Counted from the first letter of the stretch, positions 1-10,620 are shown. The stretch: DNA of 13,632 nt from Smittium mucronatum (GCA_001953115.1 LSSL01001103.1:10454-24085); one strand, 5' to 3'. Notes: generated by a model from the letters alone, not told the origin. Made by a program: numbers and translations.

Positions 1-18
1 AAAAAAAAAAAAAAAAAA
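1..18. repeat. Poly(A) run at window start
   Basis: The window opens with 18 consecutive adenines. Such a run at a sequence end is often where an assembly breaks in a homopolymer. It could also be the internal tail of a retroposed copy whose body lies outside the window. No body of such a copy is visible on the inner side, so only the run itself is supported. Confidence 0.9.
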
Positions 19-600
19 GTATACACAATAAATATGAATATTTTTTAATCTGATAAAGAGATTTTAAATTATTTTGCTTAAAAAATTTATAAAAATAAAT
101 TATGTTTGATTTTATTGAATATACTGTCTTTTTTAAGTTTCTAAAAAAATCTTCTTTGGGAATTGATTAGAAAATTTGACAGATTTTTATTAGTGGAAAA
201 TAAAAATTTACCAATTCTTATACAATATAGCCGCAAGAAATACAATAGCACCTATTAGATGCAATTTCCTTCAATTGAAGAAGCTTGGCAGCTTTTGATA
301 CAAAATTTCAATTTTTTTAACGGCTAACCATATTGTAATTGGGGATGAGATATATTAAATATTATAATCTTATATTAAAACCAATAATAAAATATAAAGC
401 CAATAAAATAGCAAATATAATTAAATAAATGAAGATAGTTTTATGGCATAGAATATGTGGTATGTTTTTGAGATATAATTTTCATTTTTTCTTTCACAAA
501 GGCACTTTAACAGCTTGAAAATTTTCCTAAAAAAATCATTTCAATTTTTGTCATAAATATTGGATAAAATTTCTTGAAAACAGTGGTTTTAAATTTAATT
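19..600. other. AT-rich stretch without detectable gene
   Basis: I see no open frame of note, no RNA gene and no promoter that could be defended here. The only distinctive content is one copy of an 18-base repeat at 332-349. The base composition is closer to the central AT-rich part of the window than to the block that starts near 600. Confidence 0.6.
332..349 (+). repeat. 18-base direct repeat, copy 1
   Basis: The string attgtaattggggatgag occurs here and again, exactly and in the same orientation, at 10993-11010. It has seven G residues in a genome where G is scarce, so a chance second copy in 13.6 kb is negligible (my estimate is well under one in a million for this particular string). 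Flanking bases differ between the two copies, so the unit looks like a defined short motif or the remnant of a larger repeat family. Function is unknown. Confidence 0.85.
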
Positions 601-625
601 TAAAATATATCTGAAAAGGGAGACT

Positions 626-644
626 AGCTCTTTCTGAAAGAGCT
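626..644. repeat. Perfect 8-bp hairpin, 3-base loop
   Basis: AGCTCTTT and AAAGAGCT are separated by CTG, giving an 8-bp perfect stem with three G-C pairs. It lies at the left edge of the GC-richer block. No T-run follows directly, so it does not look like a bacterial terminator. Whether it marks the end of an inserted element cannot be decided, because I found no matching copy at the right edge near 3370. Confidence 0.6.
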
Positions 645-924
645 GCATCACAGGAATAAGAAGAAGTTTTTTTAGCACAATGACCCAAATTATGGATATC
701 CAAGTCTACCCAGAGCTCATTGGAGCTACTCCCTCTATCGAAGAAGATTTTTTCTCCAACCCTATGTTTTAAGATAAAAAAAAGATTTATTTTATGCGTG
801 TCCGAAAATAGCTGTGTTAATTACCAGCCTACGCTACATAAAGAATCTACCACTGATAATTTTTTTTAGAATAGAATATATTCTTTATGTGATTAAAGCT
901 GCACTGTCCCAAAAAACCAAAGAC

Positions 925-936
925 ATATATATATAT
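925..936. repeat. AT dinucleotide microsatellite
   Basis: There are six copies of AT in a row, embedded in the GC-richer block. This is ordinary simple sequence for an AT-rich genome. Confidence 0.7.
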
Positions 937-3900
937 AATTGCACCGAAAGACTCATGAAATATCCAGAGTAGGATTGGGGGACCCGAAAATCATTTTTGC
1001 CTACGACATGAAGGTTCTAATTTTCGAAATAGAGACATCAGTCATCCATGAACGATAGAACAACCCTTATAAAGTTTTGGCTTCCCTAAAAAGCCGTGTA
1101 GATTACTGATATTGAAATAAATCCCTTCGTGGATCAGAAAAAATTTTACATACTGTTTTCCCATAAAAATCTTGAGATATAGTCAATTATCCGAAGGATA
1201 TCCCACAGGTTTCAAAATTATTTCTCCTAAAACATATTTTCAAGCAATTATTTTCCATAAAATGCAATGATTCTGTTTTCACACAGCCAAAAAAAATCTT
1301 GTCCACAAAAGTGAATTTTTTTCGAGAATGAGACTGCGTATTAAGAGGTTCCCAGTAGATCCCTTGATATACCTCCCGCTAATGGATCGCCTCTAGAAAT
1401 AGCTTCAGTTTGGATCAAACTTAAGAGCAGGAAATGGTTCAGAAAAATCTTCGATATAAATTTAAAGATTTCATTCAGATATATGAAATTAGAAATAATC
1501 TTTTTTTCAAAATCGCTCTCAGAATTCCATGCTGAAGGAGCTTACTTAAATTACTCCCCCACCCCATTTTAAGTTAAAAAAATGTCAGAAGAGATATGGG
1601 AAAATAGTAACAAAGGATGAAAATTTATACTAAACAATAACCCTGTAGAGGAGCACAAAATGTGATATTTTTAGGATTCAAAAACGACATCTTCGTGATT
1701 AAAAAGTATTCAATGGAGCTCAGGTAGCTTCTGTAATAGATGAATTTAAATATTAATTTCAAGCAGAATAATAGAAAAATAGAAAAACTTGAGTAGAAAT
1801 GTCAAAAGATACGCTAGAATGATTAAATTATGCATATATTAACAATAAGAATTGCATGAAATATATTTGATTCTGATGAGAAGGAAAAAAGTATAAATTT
1901 CAGACACATCCGTTGGATTATCCCTCATTTTACATGACTTAAAAATAAAACTCTATCTATTGTTAATTTGGTGTAATAACAAGCAATTCCGGTTTCTGCG
2001 TACTTTTACTTACTGATTATCCTAGAGCTAACAAAAAAGCTTGAGATTTTAACATAATTAAAATTCTATAAAAACTGACCGAGATTGGTAAAAGATTAAA
2101 GAAAAATCATAGACTATAAGACCTAAAAATAGTGTCATCTTTAAATGAAATTAAAATCGCCAAATTTCCCCTCAAGGTATCCTAATCCTAGAACAGTGAC
2201 CTGCTCCAGGAAGTCAGAAAGCTAATTATTTCTGGGAAAAAATCATTTAAAAGACTAAAAAACTTTACAGGAAAGGGATAAAACTTCCATAAATCTTATT
2301 TTTTATAATTATAATTCTAAGGGAGATATCTGGGCTTAAGGAGAACTATATTTATATAAATTAAAAGAATTTACATGGAAAGTAACTCATACGAGGCTCG
2401 CAATTTAGAGCTCGACTTTCTAGAAAAAATCAATTATATATTTAATGAAAATTCCTTATTTAATGAGAAAATAGAGATGGAGATTTTTTCCAGCTACAGT
2501 GACAAAGCTGTTGATTAATTATTGATTTGAAAAAATAATCATGTAAATTCAGTCTGCCAAAGGAATTAATGCACATCGATGCAAAGAAGTTCTTGAAAAA
2601 ATTTTTCCGCTGCATATCTAGAGTGTTTCGAACTATTCCGTGCTAGTATACTCGAAAATTATGACAAATTTAGCTTAATACATGTAATTTAGTGCATAAA
2701 AATCAAAATTTTTTTTTTAGGAAATAGTGTAGAAAATATTTTTTCAATGTAATAAGGTAAAAAATCTGTCCCAGGTAATGTAAATATTCAAAGTGCTCAA
2801 CTCAAATAATTCCGTATACTGGGCGGATTTTTTGACATTAAAGCAAAATTTCGATGCAAAGTTAAAAACCGTCGGTCATCAAAATTTTGACCCATTTTCT
2901 TCCGGTATTAAAAATAATTTTGGGGTCTATTGCAGATGTTTTACATAAAAAGAGGCAGTAGGAATGAACTATACTAGCCTAAACTGTTTATGTTGGAGAG
3001 AACATAAATCCTTAAAACATGAAGCATGATATCTCAGTTGACAAAAACTCGGGAGAATTCGGCTAAAAATAATGGTGATTATGCAATTATGAAAATAAGC
3101 TGTATATCTTTGATACCTAGTGGATCTTCCAATGTCGCAACCTAATCTACTGCAAGAAAAAACAATTATGTCAGACCAAAAAATCAGAAGTTATCCATCA
3201 AATATAACAGAAACTGTAATTTGATGGTATTGAAAATCAGTGGCGCATCCTCCAAAAAAAAGAGATCATTCTGATATTTCCATTATATTTAATTTTCCAA
3301 ATAACCATCAAAAAAAGCTTATATCCTGGTATTATCAAGATTTTTTTTTTAGACTGGGGAACCTGAGAAGAAATAAGTATCGTAGAGATTTTTAAGGATA
3401 AAATTTATATAATTCAGTTTTAATTAGAAAGAGTAAAAAATTTAATGTTTTTTTTTATTTTTGATAAAAATAAATATGTAATTTTCTTTGTAAACAGTTA
3501 TTTTCAAAATCGGTATTTAAAATCAATTTAAACATCACTAAGTACAAATTGGTTATCCCAATTCTATTATTAAATTATTCATATCTAAATTTTACTCTAC
3601 TACTGATGACCTATACTGAAAAAGTCTGAATGAATATTTTGCATTTAAAACGCTATAAAAACCCTTTCGAAAACATAATTTTAGAAGGTTATGGGGGGTT
3701 TTCAGAATAACTTAAAAAAAACTAAATAAAAACCTTTTAAAACTTATATACAAATATTTTGTCTTTACTGAATAATAAATAATGTTTATATTGCTGTGTC
3801 GTGTATAAATAGGCTACAAATATAATAGTTTTGGTTTGATAAATGTATTTTTTCAGCTTTCCAAATATGCGGTTAATTATTTAAAGTACGAAATAATCCA

Positions 3901-4825
3901 AATTTGACTCAGTATTTTAATTTTTTTTGTTAATATAACAATATATGTATTCTGAGATATCTATATGGAAAATTTATTTTATAACTTTTATAATATACAA
4001 AAATTTTAACAAGTTTTTTTGTCTTTTGTATTAATTTTTTATAATATTTTATGTTTTTCTGCAGATTTATTTATAAAATTATTCCATGAAAATAAACTAA
4101 AAAAATTAATAAATTAAAATTTTCTACCCTTATGAATAAACTATCGAAAAATGATTTTATAAGAATTTTATTTTTTAATTTTAAAAGACCCAAATTTTTG
4201 GATATAGTTTTATGAATAGTAATAAAGTATTCCCACTCAACTTTTAAGGTTTTTAGATTAAAATTTAATTCTAAAAATAGTCTTTAGCTATAAATAAAAC
4301 TTTTTTATTAAATAAATATTACAAAATGAAATTAATTATAAAATTATTTCGTCTTTTATAATAAAATGAAATTTTTTTTACGAAATTACTAAACATATTT
4401 TTTATTCATATAATTTGAAAATATTTTCTTTCAAAGAAAGTGTTAAAGTTGGATCTTTTTTCCAAAATTTCCAATTTTTTTTGCTTCAATAATCATCTAT
4501 AAATGATTTTAATTTAATTAAATAAAAAAAATCCACCACCAGATTTAAAAGTATTGGAATCATACTTTTAAGCCGCAATAACAATTCTTATTTTTTTTTA
4601 TAAGCCTTCATTATTATGTTTCAAAAGTGTATAAAGAGTGGCTATATAAAATTAATCATGAAATACTGCACATTTTGCCGATAATTTAAAAAATAAAGTT
4701 ATTTATGGACCAAGAGATTTTAACAGAAAAGATGTGATTCAATATACGGTAAAAAAAGTTTGAGTCATTTTCAGGATTATTTCAAATTTAAGCGGACTAT
4801 AGATTTTTAAAGGATAGAAAATTAA

Positions 4826-4843
4826 TAAATAAATAAATAAATA
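4826..4843. repeat. TAAA tetranucleotide microsatellite
   Basis: There are four full copies of TAAA plus a partial fifth. It is simple-sequence DNA, likely to vary in length by replication slippage. Confidence 0.75.
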
Positions 4844-5092
4844 GGCAATTAAATAATCAAAATTAGAATGGAAGTTCCAATACAACTATAAGCCATAGAT
4901 TGACAAAAACAGTTAATATTTATTACTTTCAGACACAATATTTTTCAATTTCAAAATGCTAAAGTTATTTATAGCATATATTTTGAAAATTATTCTGTTA
5001 TTTTCACTTAATAAACATGTAAATTTACCACAAATCTATTCAATTGGTATTAAAAACTATTAGTTTTATTCAAATATAACATTTTAAATTTT

Positions 5093-5108
5093 GTAGAATT
5101 AATTCTAC
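5093..5108. repeat. 16-bp perfect palindrome
   Basis: GTAGAATTAATTCTAC equals its own reverse complement over all 16 bases and ends in G/C-containing triplets, so it is more than an A/T accident. It could be a dimeric protein binding site or a cruciform. It starts a cluster of three inverted repeats within 140 bp. Confidence 0.75.
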
Positions 5109-5141
5109 TAAAATATATCGTAAACTGCAAATCGAGTACTT

Positions 5142-5176
5142 GAAAAGATTTTTTATTTTTTTTAAAAAATCTTTTC
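5142..5176. repeat. 14-bp perfect inverted repeat, T7 loop
   Basis: The left arm gaaaagatttttta (5142-5155) is the exact reverse complement of the right arm at 5163-5176, and the spacer is seven T residues. It is the longest perfect hairpin I found in the window. It may be a cruciform-forming site, a small-RNA precursor fold or a relic of a foldback element. Confidence 0.8.
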
Positions 5177-5212
5177 TGTTTTTAATATTTACTAGGGCTA
5201 ACATGCAATTCT

Positions 5213-5232
5213 TATTTTAGTATCCTAAAATA
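5213..5232. repeat. 8-bp perfect inverted repeat
   Basis: TATTTTAG and CTAAAATA are separated by the loop TATC. It is the third perfect inverted repeat in the 5093-5232 cluster. The same CTAAAAT word recurs at 5414-5420. Confidence 0.65.
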
Positions 5233-5373
5233 TAAATAATTTTACTTAAGTTTCAGCATAGCAGATTTTAACTAATAATTAAAGAATTTTTTTAATCTAT
5301 AACAAAAAAAAGAATTTATTCGAAAAAAGGTTAGCCCGAAATTTTAGTTGTATATTTTTAAATTATATTAATC

Positions 5374-5417
5374 TTAGCATCAATTAATTTAATATTCTAT
5401 AACGGGATCCATGCTAA
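5374..5417. repeat. 7-bp inverted repeat, 30-base spacer
   Basis: TTAGCAT at 5374-5380 pairs with ATGCTAA at 5411-5417. The arms are short, so significance is low on its own. It is listed because it extends the nearby cluster of inverted repeats. Confidence 0.35.
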
Positions 5418-7037
5418 AATAAAAACAGAAAGGTTAATATTAGAAAAAAAAAAACAATATAATTCACCATAAAACGTATAAAAAATCCCTAACTAAAAAT
5501 CAATTTAGTAAATTAGATTATTTGATTTTATATCAAATATGCAGTTTATTTAGAAGAAAAAATAGGAAATCTCCATTTTTTTTGGCTAAAATTACTATAA
5601 AAATGAATTATTAAATTTCAATCATACTTGTTAAAATTAAAATTAACTGAAATATAAAATTGCATTTTTTTTATTAGATATGTTCTTTTTTTTTCCATAA
5701 TTTCAGAACTAATTTTTAGCCTATTGTGATAAACAAAAAAATTCTACAAATTTAAACTCAATAGTCATTTTTTATAGAAACAAACTTTACAATGAAATTA
5801 GCTATTATCAAAATTTTAAGCGTCTTTATAAGCATAGTTTTTAACTTATATATATAAAAAATGTGATTTTTTATTTTTGAGTCTGAGTTTTTTGAATTTT
5901 AAAGAAATTAATATATGTGACTGAGATACAGATAGTGGGGGTTTACTGATATATGGATGAAAGAATTTGGAATAAATTGATCAGTAAAAAACATTTTTAT
6001 CTATTTTTGAATTCTAAAGTGCTAAAATTTATTAAAATTTAAAATTTTATACCAGTTAAAATGAATTGAAATTTTTATTTATAATACCGTTAAAAAAATA
6101 TGAAATCATATCAAGAAATTCGAAAGATATACCTATCAAGTAAAAAATTATAACTACAAATTTTTTAAAGCTAATTAAAAAAATAGAAGGTTAAAAGCAT
6201 TTTAAAAAACATATAAATATTTTTATTTGGGATTTTTGTTTTTGTGAATGTAATTTGGGCAAATTTATTGTAAAAATGTTTATATTTATTAAATATATAT
6301 ATTTGTGTGGTTAAACATTAATATAGATACTTTCTATCTTTAAAATTATGGAGATAGTATTGATCCAACCCCAGTTAAATAAAATAATCAAAGAATCTAA
6401 AGTTATTTCACTTACTGTTGAAGTAAAAAAGCTAAAAAATTATGTAAATTAACCAAAATTCCTGAGAGCAATAAAAATAAATCTTAAACAATTTATATAT
6501 TCATTAAAATTACAAGAAAATTTTCGCAAAATTCAATTTAAAAATTCATAAAAATCTAATAATTTTTAATCCAAGGGAAAATTTATTGGCGTTGTTTTTT
6601 TTTATTCCTTTAAAAATGACCATATGTAATTTTCTAAAAAAAATCCATAACATATATACATTTTTATTTATATATTAAACCCGTTATTTTATTATACTGA
6701 GGTGTGATTTTAACATTAGAAATAAAATAAAATTATTATAGTGATTCTGATTATCTGGTTTTTTTAAAAAAATTATTCTGTGCCTTAGTCGATCCAGAAA
6801 ATATTTTTTTGGAAAATTTAAACGATTTATATATAAAAAAGAGACTAAACGCACCTTGGATATCCAATAATGATTTAATCCCATTGATAGAATTTAAATC
6901 GACTAAATTTAAATTCAAAAAATGTGTCTGGTTGATTCAATAGGCTCTAAAAATGTATTAAAGACCAATATTTCTGAAAAAAAATAGGGTTTATCTTACT
7001 CTTATATTGAGTTTTTTTATAACATAGCATATATAAT

Positions 7038-7076
7038 ACCAATTAATTTTTTAATTAGCATAATTTTGCTATTGGT
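7038..7076. repeat. Nested inverted repeats, possible three-way fold
   Basis: ACCAAT (7038-7043) pairs with ATTGGT (7071-7076). Inside, TAATT/AATTA (7044-7057, loop TTTT) and GCA/TGC (7058-7069) form two further stems, so the 39 bases can fold as a three-way junction. The inner stems are A/T-rich or very short, and chance is a fair explanation. No known RNA family is recognised. Confidence 0.35.
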
Positions 7077-7459
7077 GGATATATTTATTTTTTAAATAAT
7101 CCAAAATATTGGATTTATGGAAAATTTATCAACTCTGAATGGTTATATATTTTTATTTTTTATTTTTAAATTTTTTTTTAATAATCTAAAAGAAAAAAAT
7201 ATATATCTACAATTGTATCGTGCAAATTTGATGTATCTCAAAATATATAATTTCGAGAATATCCTAAATCAGAACCATGCATAATCAGAAAAATGGCATT
7301 TATGAATTTATTTTTTGTATATACATATATAGAGAGATTTTTCTATCTGCCAGTCTTTTTTTCTTTAGAACTATCAGCGTAACAGTTTTAGTGGATAGAT
7401 AATAAGAGATGGTTGCACTTGATTTTTGGATGTTTTTCCGATTAATGTTTAAATAATAT

Positions 7460-7465
7460 CACGTG
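7460..7465. promoter_or_regulatory. CACGTG palindrome (E-box/G-box core)
   Basis: CACGTG is the classic core bound by bHLH and bZIP factors in eukaryotes, and it lies 26 bases before the G11 run. A single hexamer is weak evidence, and there is no gene nearby to regulate. The match is exact; a regulatory role is only a possibility. Confidence 0.2.
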
Positions 7466-7491
7466 CTTTTTTTCTAATGTTTTGTGTGTGA

Positions 7492-7502
7492 GGGGGGGGG
7501 GG
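7492..7502 (+). repeat. 11-base poly(G) run
   Basis: There are eleven consecutive G residues after a GTGTGTGA stretch. At the local G frequency this cannot be chance. Runs of this length arise by slippage and are known to be over-represented in some eukaryotic genomes, for example Caenorhabditis, where a dedicated helicase protects them. One run can supply all four G-blocks of a quadruplex only with minimal loops. A matching C run of the same length lies at 11889-11899. Confidence 0.9.
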
Positions 7503-8496
7503 TTAAAGTTAATTTTTATAAAAAATGGCATAGAAAATCTTATCAATGTTTAATATTTTTAGTATAAAAATACTGTGAGTATACTTTATTTTAGTGATTT
7601 AAGTTGCGACGCTTGAAATTGATATGCTTATTTTTAGTCTCGGTGACCCTTCATTAATAATGCTGAAAATAAAGTATTTATATTATATTATATGTTCTTT
7701 AATACTTATTTATTCCTACTTAAGTAGTATTTATTTAATCTGAAAACGTTTCATGACTCATTATTCTCCTATAGAAGCACTCTTTATAGAAATAGATATT
7801 TATTTTACATTTACTTATCCCAAAACTCCATCAAAACCCCTTTTTAATTTTATTTTTGGAACTTTATTTAGTTTTTAATTATTGGAAATTCCATCAATTT
7901 TTTTTTAATTTTTCTTATTGAGGTTTGGTGTAGTGAATTTAAACTTTATAATTGAATGTAGCTTCAAATCTAAAACACTTCCACACAGATCATTATATAA
8001 TATATATATAATCACCTAAAACTTTCCAATAAAGGAAGATAACAAAAAACCATAATGTAAATAAACAATAAAATTAATTGATATTATTTCTATTTTGAAT
8101 CTCCGATACAAACTCGGATTTTAAAAAAATAAGTATTAGAATTTTATTTCCTTTAATTTAGCTTACAAAGATAGTCATATGTTATCAGTTAAAAATTTCC
8201 CCCAATATTTGGATATCTTTTATTTAAAACCATGCATTAATATCATCATTTCAATATGGATTGTAATTCCTGAATGTGCAAATTCAATATCATTTTGAAC
8301 TGACAAATATTAAACTGAAATTTTAAATATCAGACTTTTTTAAAAACCATTTGAAAATTATATCTAAAAATATAGATTTTTCATATTTCTTGACAGTTTA
8401 AAGATAATTGGAACATAAGATTCAAATTAAATATTCTTTTCGCAAAATTAAAGATTTATTTTGCACTCAAGAAAAATTTCTTATGATTTTTAAATT

Positions 8497-8513
8497 TGAA
8501 TGTGAATGTGAAT
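8497..8513. repeat. TGAATG hexamer tandem repeat
   Basis: TGAATG is repeated 2.8 times. It is a short simple-sequence tract with no other feature attached. Confidence 0.5.
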
Positions 8514-9530
8514 TATAAGCGCATATTCGAAGATTTAATTAACAGTATGGTTATAATTTTATAGGTTAAAAAAATACCCTATCAGTAACGAATAATTCGC
8601 AAAATAGGTACTTATACTTATATATGTTCTAGGAATTTGATGAAATAGATGATAAAAAAAGTCATATTTGTAAAATCCCTCTTAATTTTGTATTTTATGT
8701 TATTTTTGAACCGTATATAATATTTATTTTGTATACCAGCATCAAAATTAGTGAAAATTGTGTTTTTTTTAGTTTAAAATGGGCTTAAATAATCATTAGT
8801 TAATCCGAGTATCTTTCTTCAAAATTATGAATTTGAAAATTGGATTATTTTGTGCAATCATTTTCTAGCCTTAATTTCTTTTTCTGATATTTTTCTTATA
8901 AAATTCCCTTTAAAAAACCATCGTTTTTATTAGAAATCTTGGTAGCTAATTAATATTTAGTTGACTCATTTATCAGCATCTTTATAATTAATATTTTCAT
9001 GTTTTGTGATTGCGACTAGAACTAAAATCAAATAATCTAAAACTGAAACAGAAACATCCTATTTTCTATTTCATAAATTAATCTACCTTATCCTCAGAAA
9101 ACTATTATCTTTTAGCCGATAATATTAATGTGTATTTAAAATTTAGATGAAAATCATTTTTTTATCATTTTAACTTTGCAAAATAACTCTAACACACTTA
9201 AATATATATATCCCATTTCTATAATATAATATAAGAATTTTCAGCTACGAGGTTTTTTTCTCACTATTTTTCCCACCTTAATAATATTTGTTTAAAGATA
9301 TAGACTCTGGTTAATCTACCATTTTAAAAAATAAAATCAATCAAATCTACAGCATAAATTAAATTATCGAAGAATTCGGAGTTTTAAAAAATACTTTTCA
9401 GATTTTGATAGAGTTAAAAAAAGATTTTCCATTACTTTTTATATGTCAAAGGATAATGAAAAACATTACTAAATATTCAAAATTTCGTTCTTATATTATT
9501 ATAACCTTGCTTACTATTATTATTTAATAA

Positions 9531-9775
9531 AAGTTTGAAGATCCTATATTTACTCCTAATTATGAAATGCCTTACCACGGACCAGAGGCTAAGTAGTATA
9601 TCTTCATTATCAAAAAACACTAAAATTCTATACATTTTGTTCTGTAGTTTGCTTATGATATTGAGTTAACACTTCCAGGGTCGATTGTAAAAAAAAAGGA
9701 TTCATTTTCTGTTTAATTTTACCGTAGAGATTATATTTATAATCCATCAGATAAACAAAGAATTTAAGGAGATAG
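9531..9775. other. AT-rich stretch leading into exon-like region
   Basis: Composition rises in G and C from about 9530 onward. A plus-strand frame open under the standard code at 9691-9795 (35 codons, ending KEFKEIEKNFKRK before TAG) lies one base out of phase with the exon-like stretch that follows. The 88-codon minus-strand frame at 9628-9894 overlaps both and looks like their shadow. Confidence 0.35.
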
Positions 9776-9982
9776 AAAAAAATTTTAAACGCAAATAGGA
9801 ATGAGAAAAAAATTCGGGCCTGGGAAGAGTTAAATGATAAAGACTTGGTAGAAATAAATTTGGAGAATGGGCGACTCTTAAAAGAAGGGACCAAGTCTAT
9901 TAGCAGAGTTCAAGATATTTTCAATGCAAAAGCTCAGAAATCCAAAAGCAGGCGGGCCTCATTCTTAACAGCCATTAGATGA
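9776..9982 (+). CDS. Exon-like open stretch, unknown protein, partial
   Basis: This is a stop-free run of 68 codons under the standard code, ending at TGA 9980-9982, with no ATG inside. If real it is a terminal exon or the 3' part of a broken gene. The translation is charged and hydrophilic, rich in K, E, D, N and L (for example AWEELNDKDLVEINLENG near residues 15-32, then a K/S/R-rich tail). GC is well above the surroundings, the strand is purine-rich, and G is mildly enriched at first codon positions (19 versus 12 and 14). I do not recognise the family. An upstream open frame at 9691-9795, also rich in E and K, would join it with a one-base shift, so a frameshift or a small intron near 9795 is possible. 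Against it: a 68-codon open run is not rare at this composition. The minus-strand frame over the same bases reads as a low-complexity F/S/K-rich shadow. Confidence 0.28.
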   Translation, partial: KKILNANRNEKKIRAWEELNDKDLVEINLENGRLLKEGTKSISRVQDIFNAKAQKSKSRRASFLTAIR

Positions 9983-10596
9983 AAAAAATAAAAGTTAATC
10001 TTAAGTTTTGTTAAGAATATATTTTTACTAGTCTTGTTAAAAGTATTCCCTAATTACAATCTCAATAGTATCATGGGGCAAATTTTCGTTGAAAACAAGA
10101 TTAGATATTTACTTCATGTAGTCCAAGAAATATAACTATTAGAAGCAATTTTTGGAGAGTTGGTTGCAAAATTGCACATTTTCCCCTTTAGTTATTGACC
10201 TAGCCACCTGAAAAAGGATTTATGTTAATTTTTTGATAGTCTTTTCTAAGGGATACATTCTTTTTTGATATTTCTTTGTTATAATTTTTAATGACTTTAT
10301 TGAAAACATAAACCAATAATAATAAAAAACTCTAAATATATTCATATGTTGATATTTTAAATATAACTAGAAAAATACAGCTATCTACTTTATATAATTT
10401 TTTTTGAAATGTATAATATGACCAGAAAGAGATTTTATAAAAATATCAAAAAATCAACCACTTATATTAAAAATGAAACACATTTTTTATCAAAACTTTC
10501 GGTGAATTCTAAATCTTTTTACGAGACTTCATTAAAAAACATTATAGCCTTTCCAATTTCAATTGAAATTATGAATATTTCAACTAAGCGTGTTTA

Positions 10597-10620
10597 TTTT
10601 CATTTTCATTTTCATTTTTA
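10597..10620. repeat. TTTTCA hexamer microsatellite
   Basis: There are three exact copies of TTTTCA followed by a variant TTTTTA. On the plus strand one frame reads it as alternating Phe-His, which inflates an otherwise unremarkable open frame at 10409-10645. Confidence 0.8.

Larger units (their letters stand above)
600..3370. other. GC-richer block, possible decayed coding DNA
   Basis: G makes up about 15% of 661-2520 by hand count, against roughly 5-8% in sampled lines of 3900-5700, and the change near 3370 is abrupt. The block contains many short open stretches on the plus strand: an ATG frame at 680-772 (30 codons), a stop-free run at 1345-1569 (75 codons, no early ATG) and an ATG frame at 2375-2518 (47 codons). 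None is longer than chance allows. G counts by codon phase over 661-1620 are nearly equal (52/49/44), which argues against one intact gene. Over 1681-2520 there is a weak bias (37/32/56) favouring the frame of the 2375 ORF. The block may be a decayed transposable element, a pseudogene, scattered exons, or simply less AT-rich non-coding DNA. No protein family was recognised. Confidence 0.5.
3371..9530. other. Extremely AT-rich non-coding expanse
   Basis: This 6.1 kb stretch has no open frame beyond chance on either strand. The longest annotated-style frame here (66 codons, minus strand, 6684-6884) is expected at this composition. A/T runs of 7-9 bases are frequent. Identifiable items are inverted repeats at 5093-5232 and 5374-5417, a TAAA tract at 4826-4843, a TGAATG tract at 8497-8513, a possible branched fold at 7038-7076 and an 11-base G run at 7492-7502. 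A slightly less AT-rich pocket lies around 7340-7660. I see no tRNA, rRNA or snRNA signature. Confidence 0.7.

Noticed and set aside
680..2527. One continuous protein if all three stop codons are sense (karyorelict or Condylostoma-type code)
   Set aside because: The frame reads temptingly, but with no stop codons every frame is open. G by codon phase over 661-1620 is flat (52/49/44) and lowest at the supposed first position, tryptophan would be implausibly frequent, and stop triplets occur at chance density.
6684..6884. 66-codon ATG frame on the minus strand
   Set aside because: It lies in the most AT-rich part, has no recognisable motif, and is within the chance length range.
8633..8785. 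51-codon stop-free plus-strand run containing an IDD triplet, considered as a reverse transcriptase remnant
   Set aside because: Around ten runs of this length are expected by chance, and no other reverse transcriptase motif is near.
9044..9051. CTGTTTCA on the minus strand, the upstream motif of nematode 21U-RNA genes
   Set aside because: About 0.4 occurrences are expected by chance on both strands, there is a single copy, and the organism is not established.
3371..9530. Yeast-type origin consensus and matrix-attachment motifs
   Set aside because: Such A/T-only motifs occur constantly by chance in DNA of this composition and carry no information here.
9628..9894. 88-codon ATG frame on the minus strand
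   Set aside because: It is low-complexity F, K and S-rich, and lies opposite the better plus-strand stretches at 9691-9795 and 9776-9982, so it is most simply their shadow or chance.
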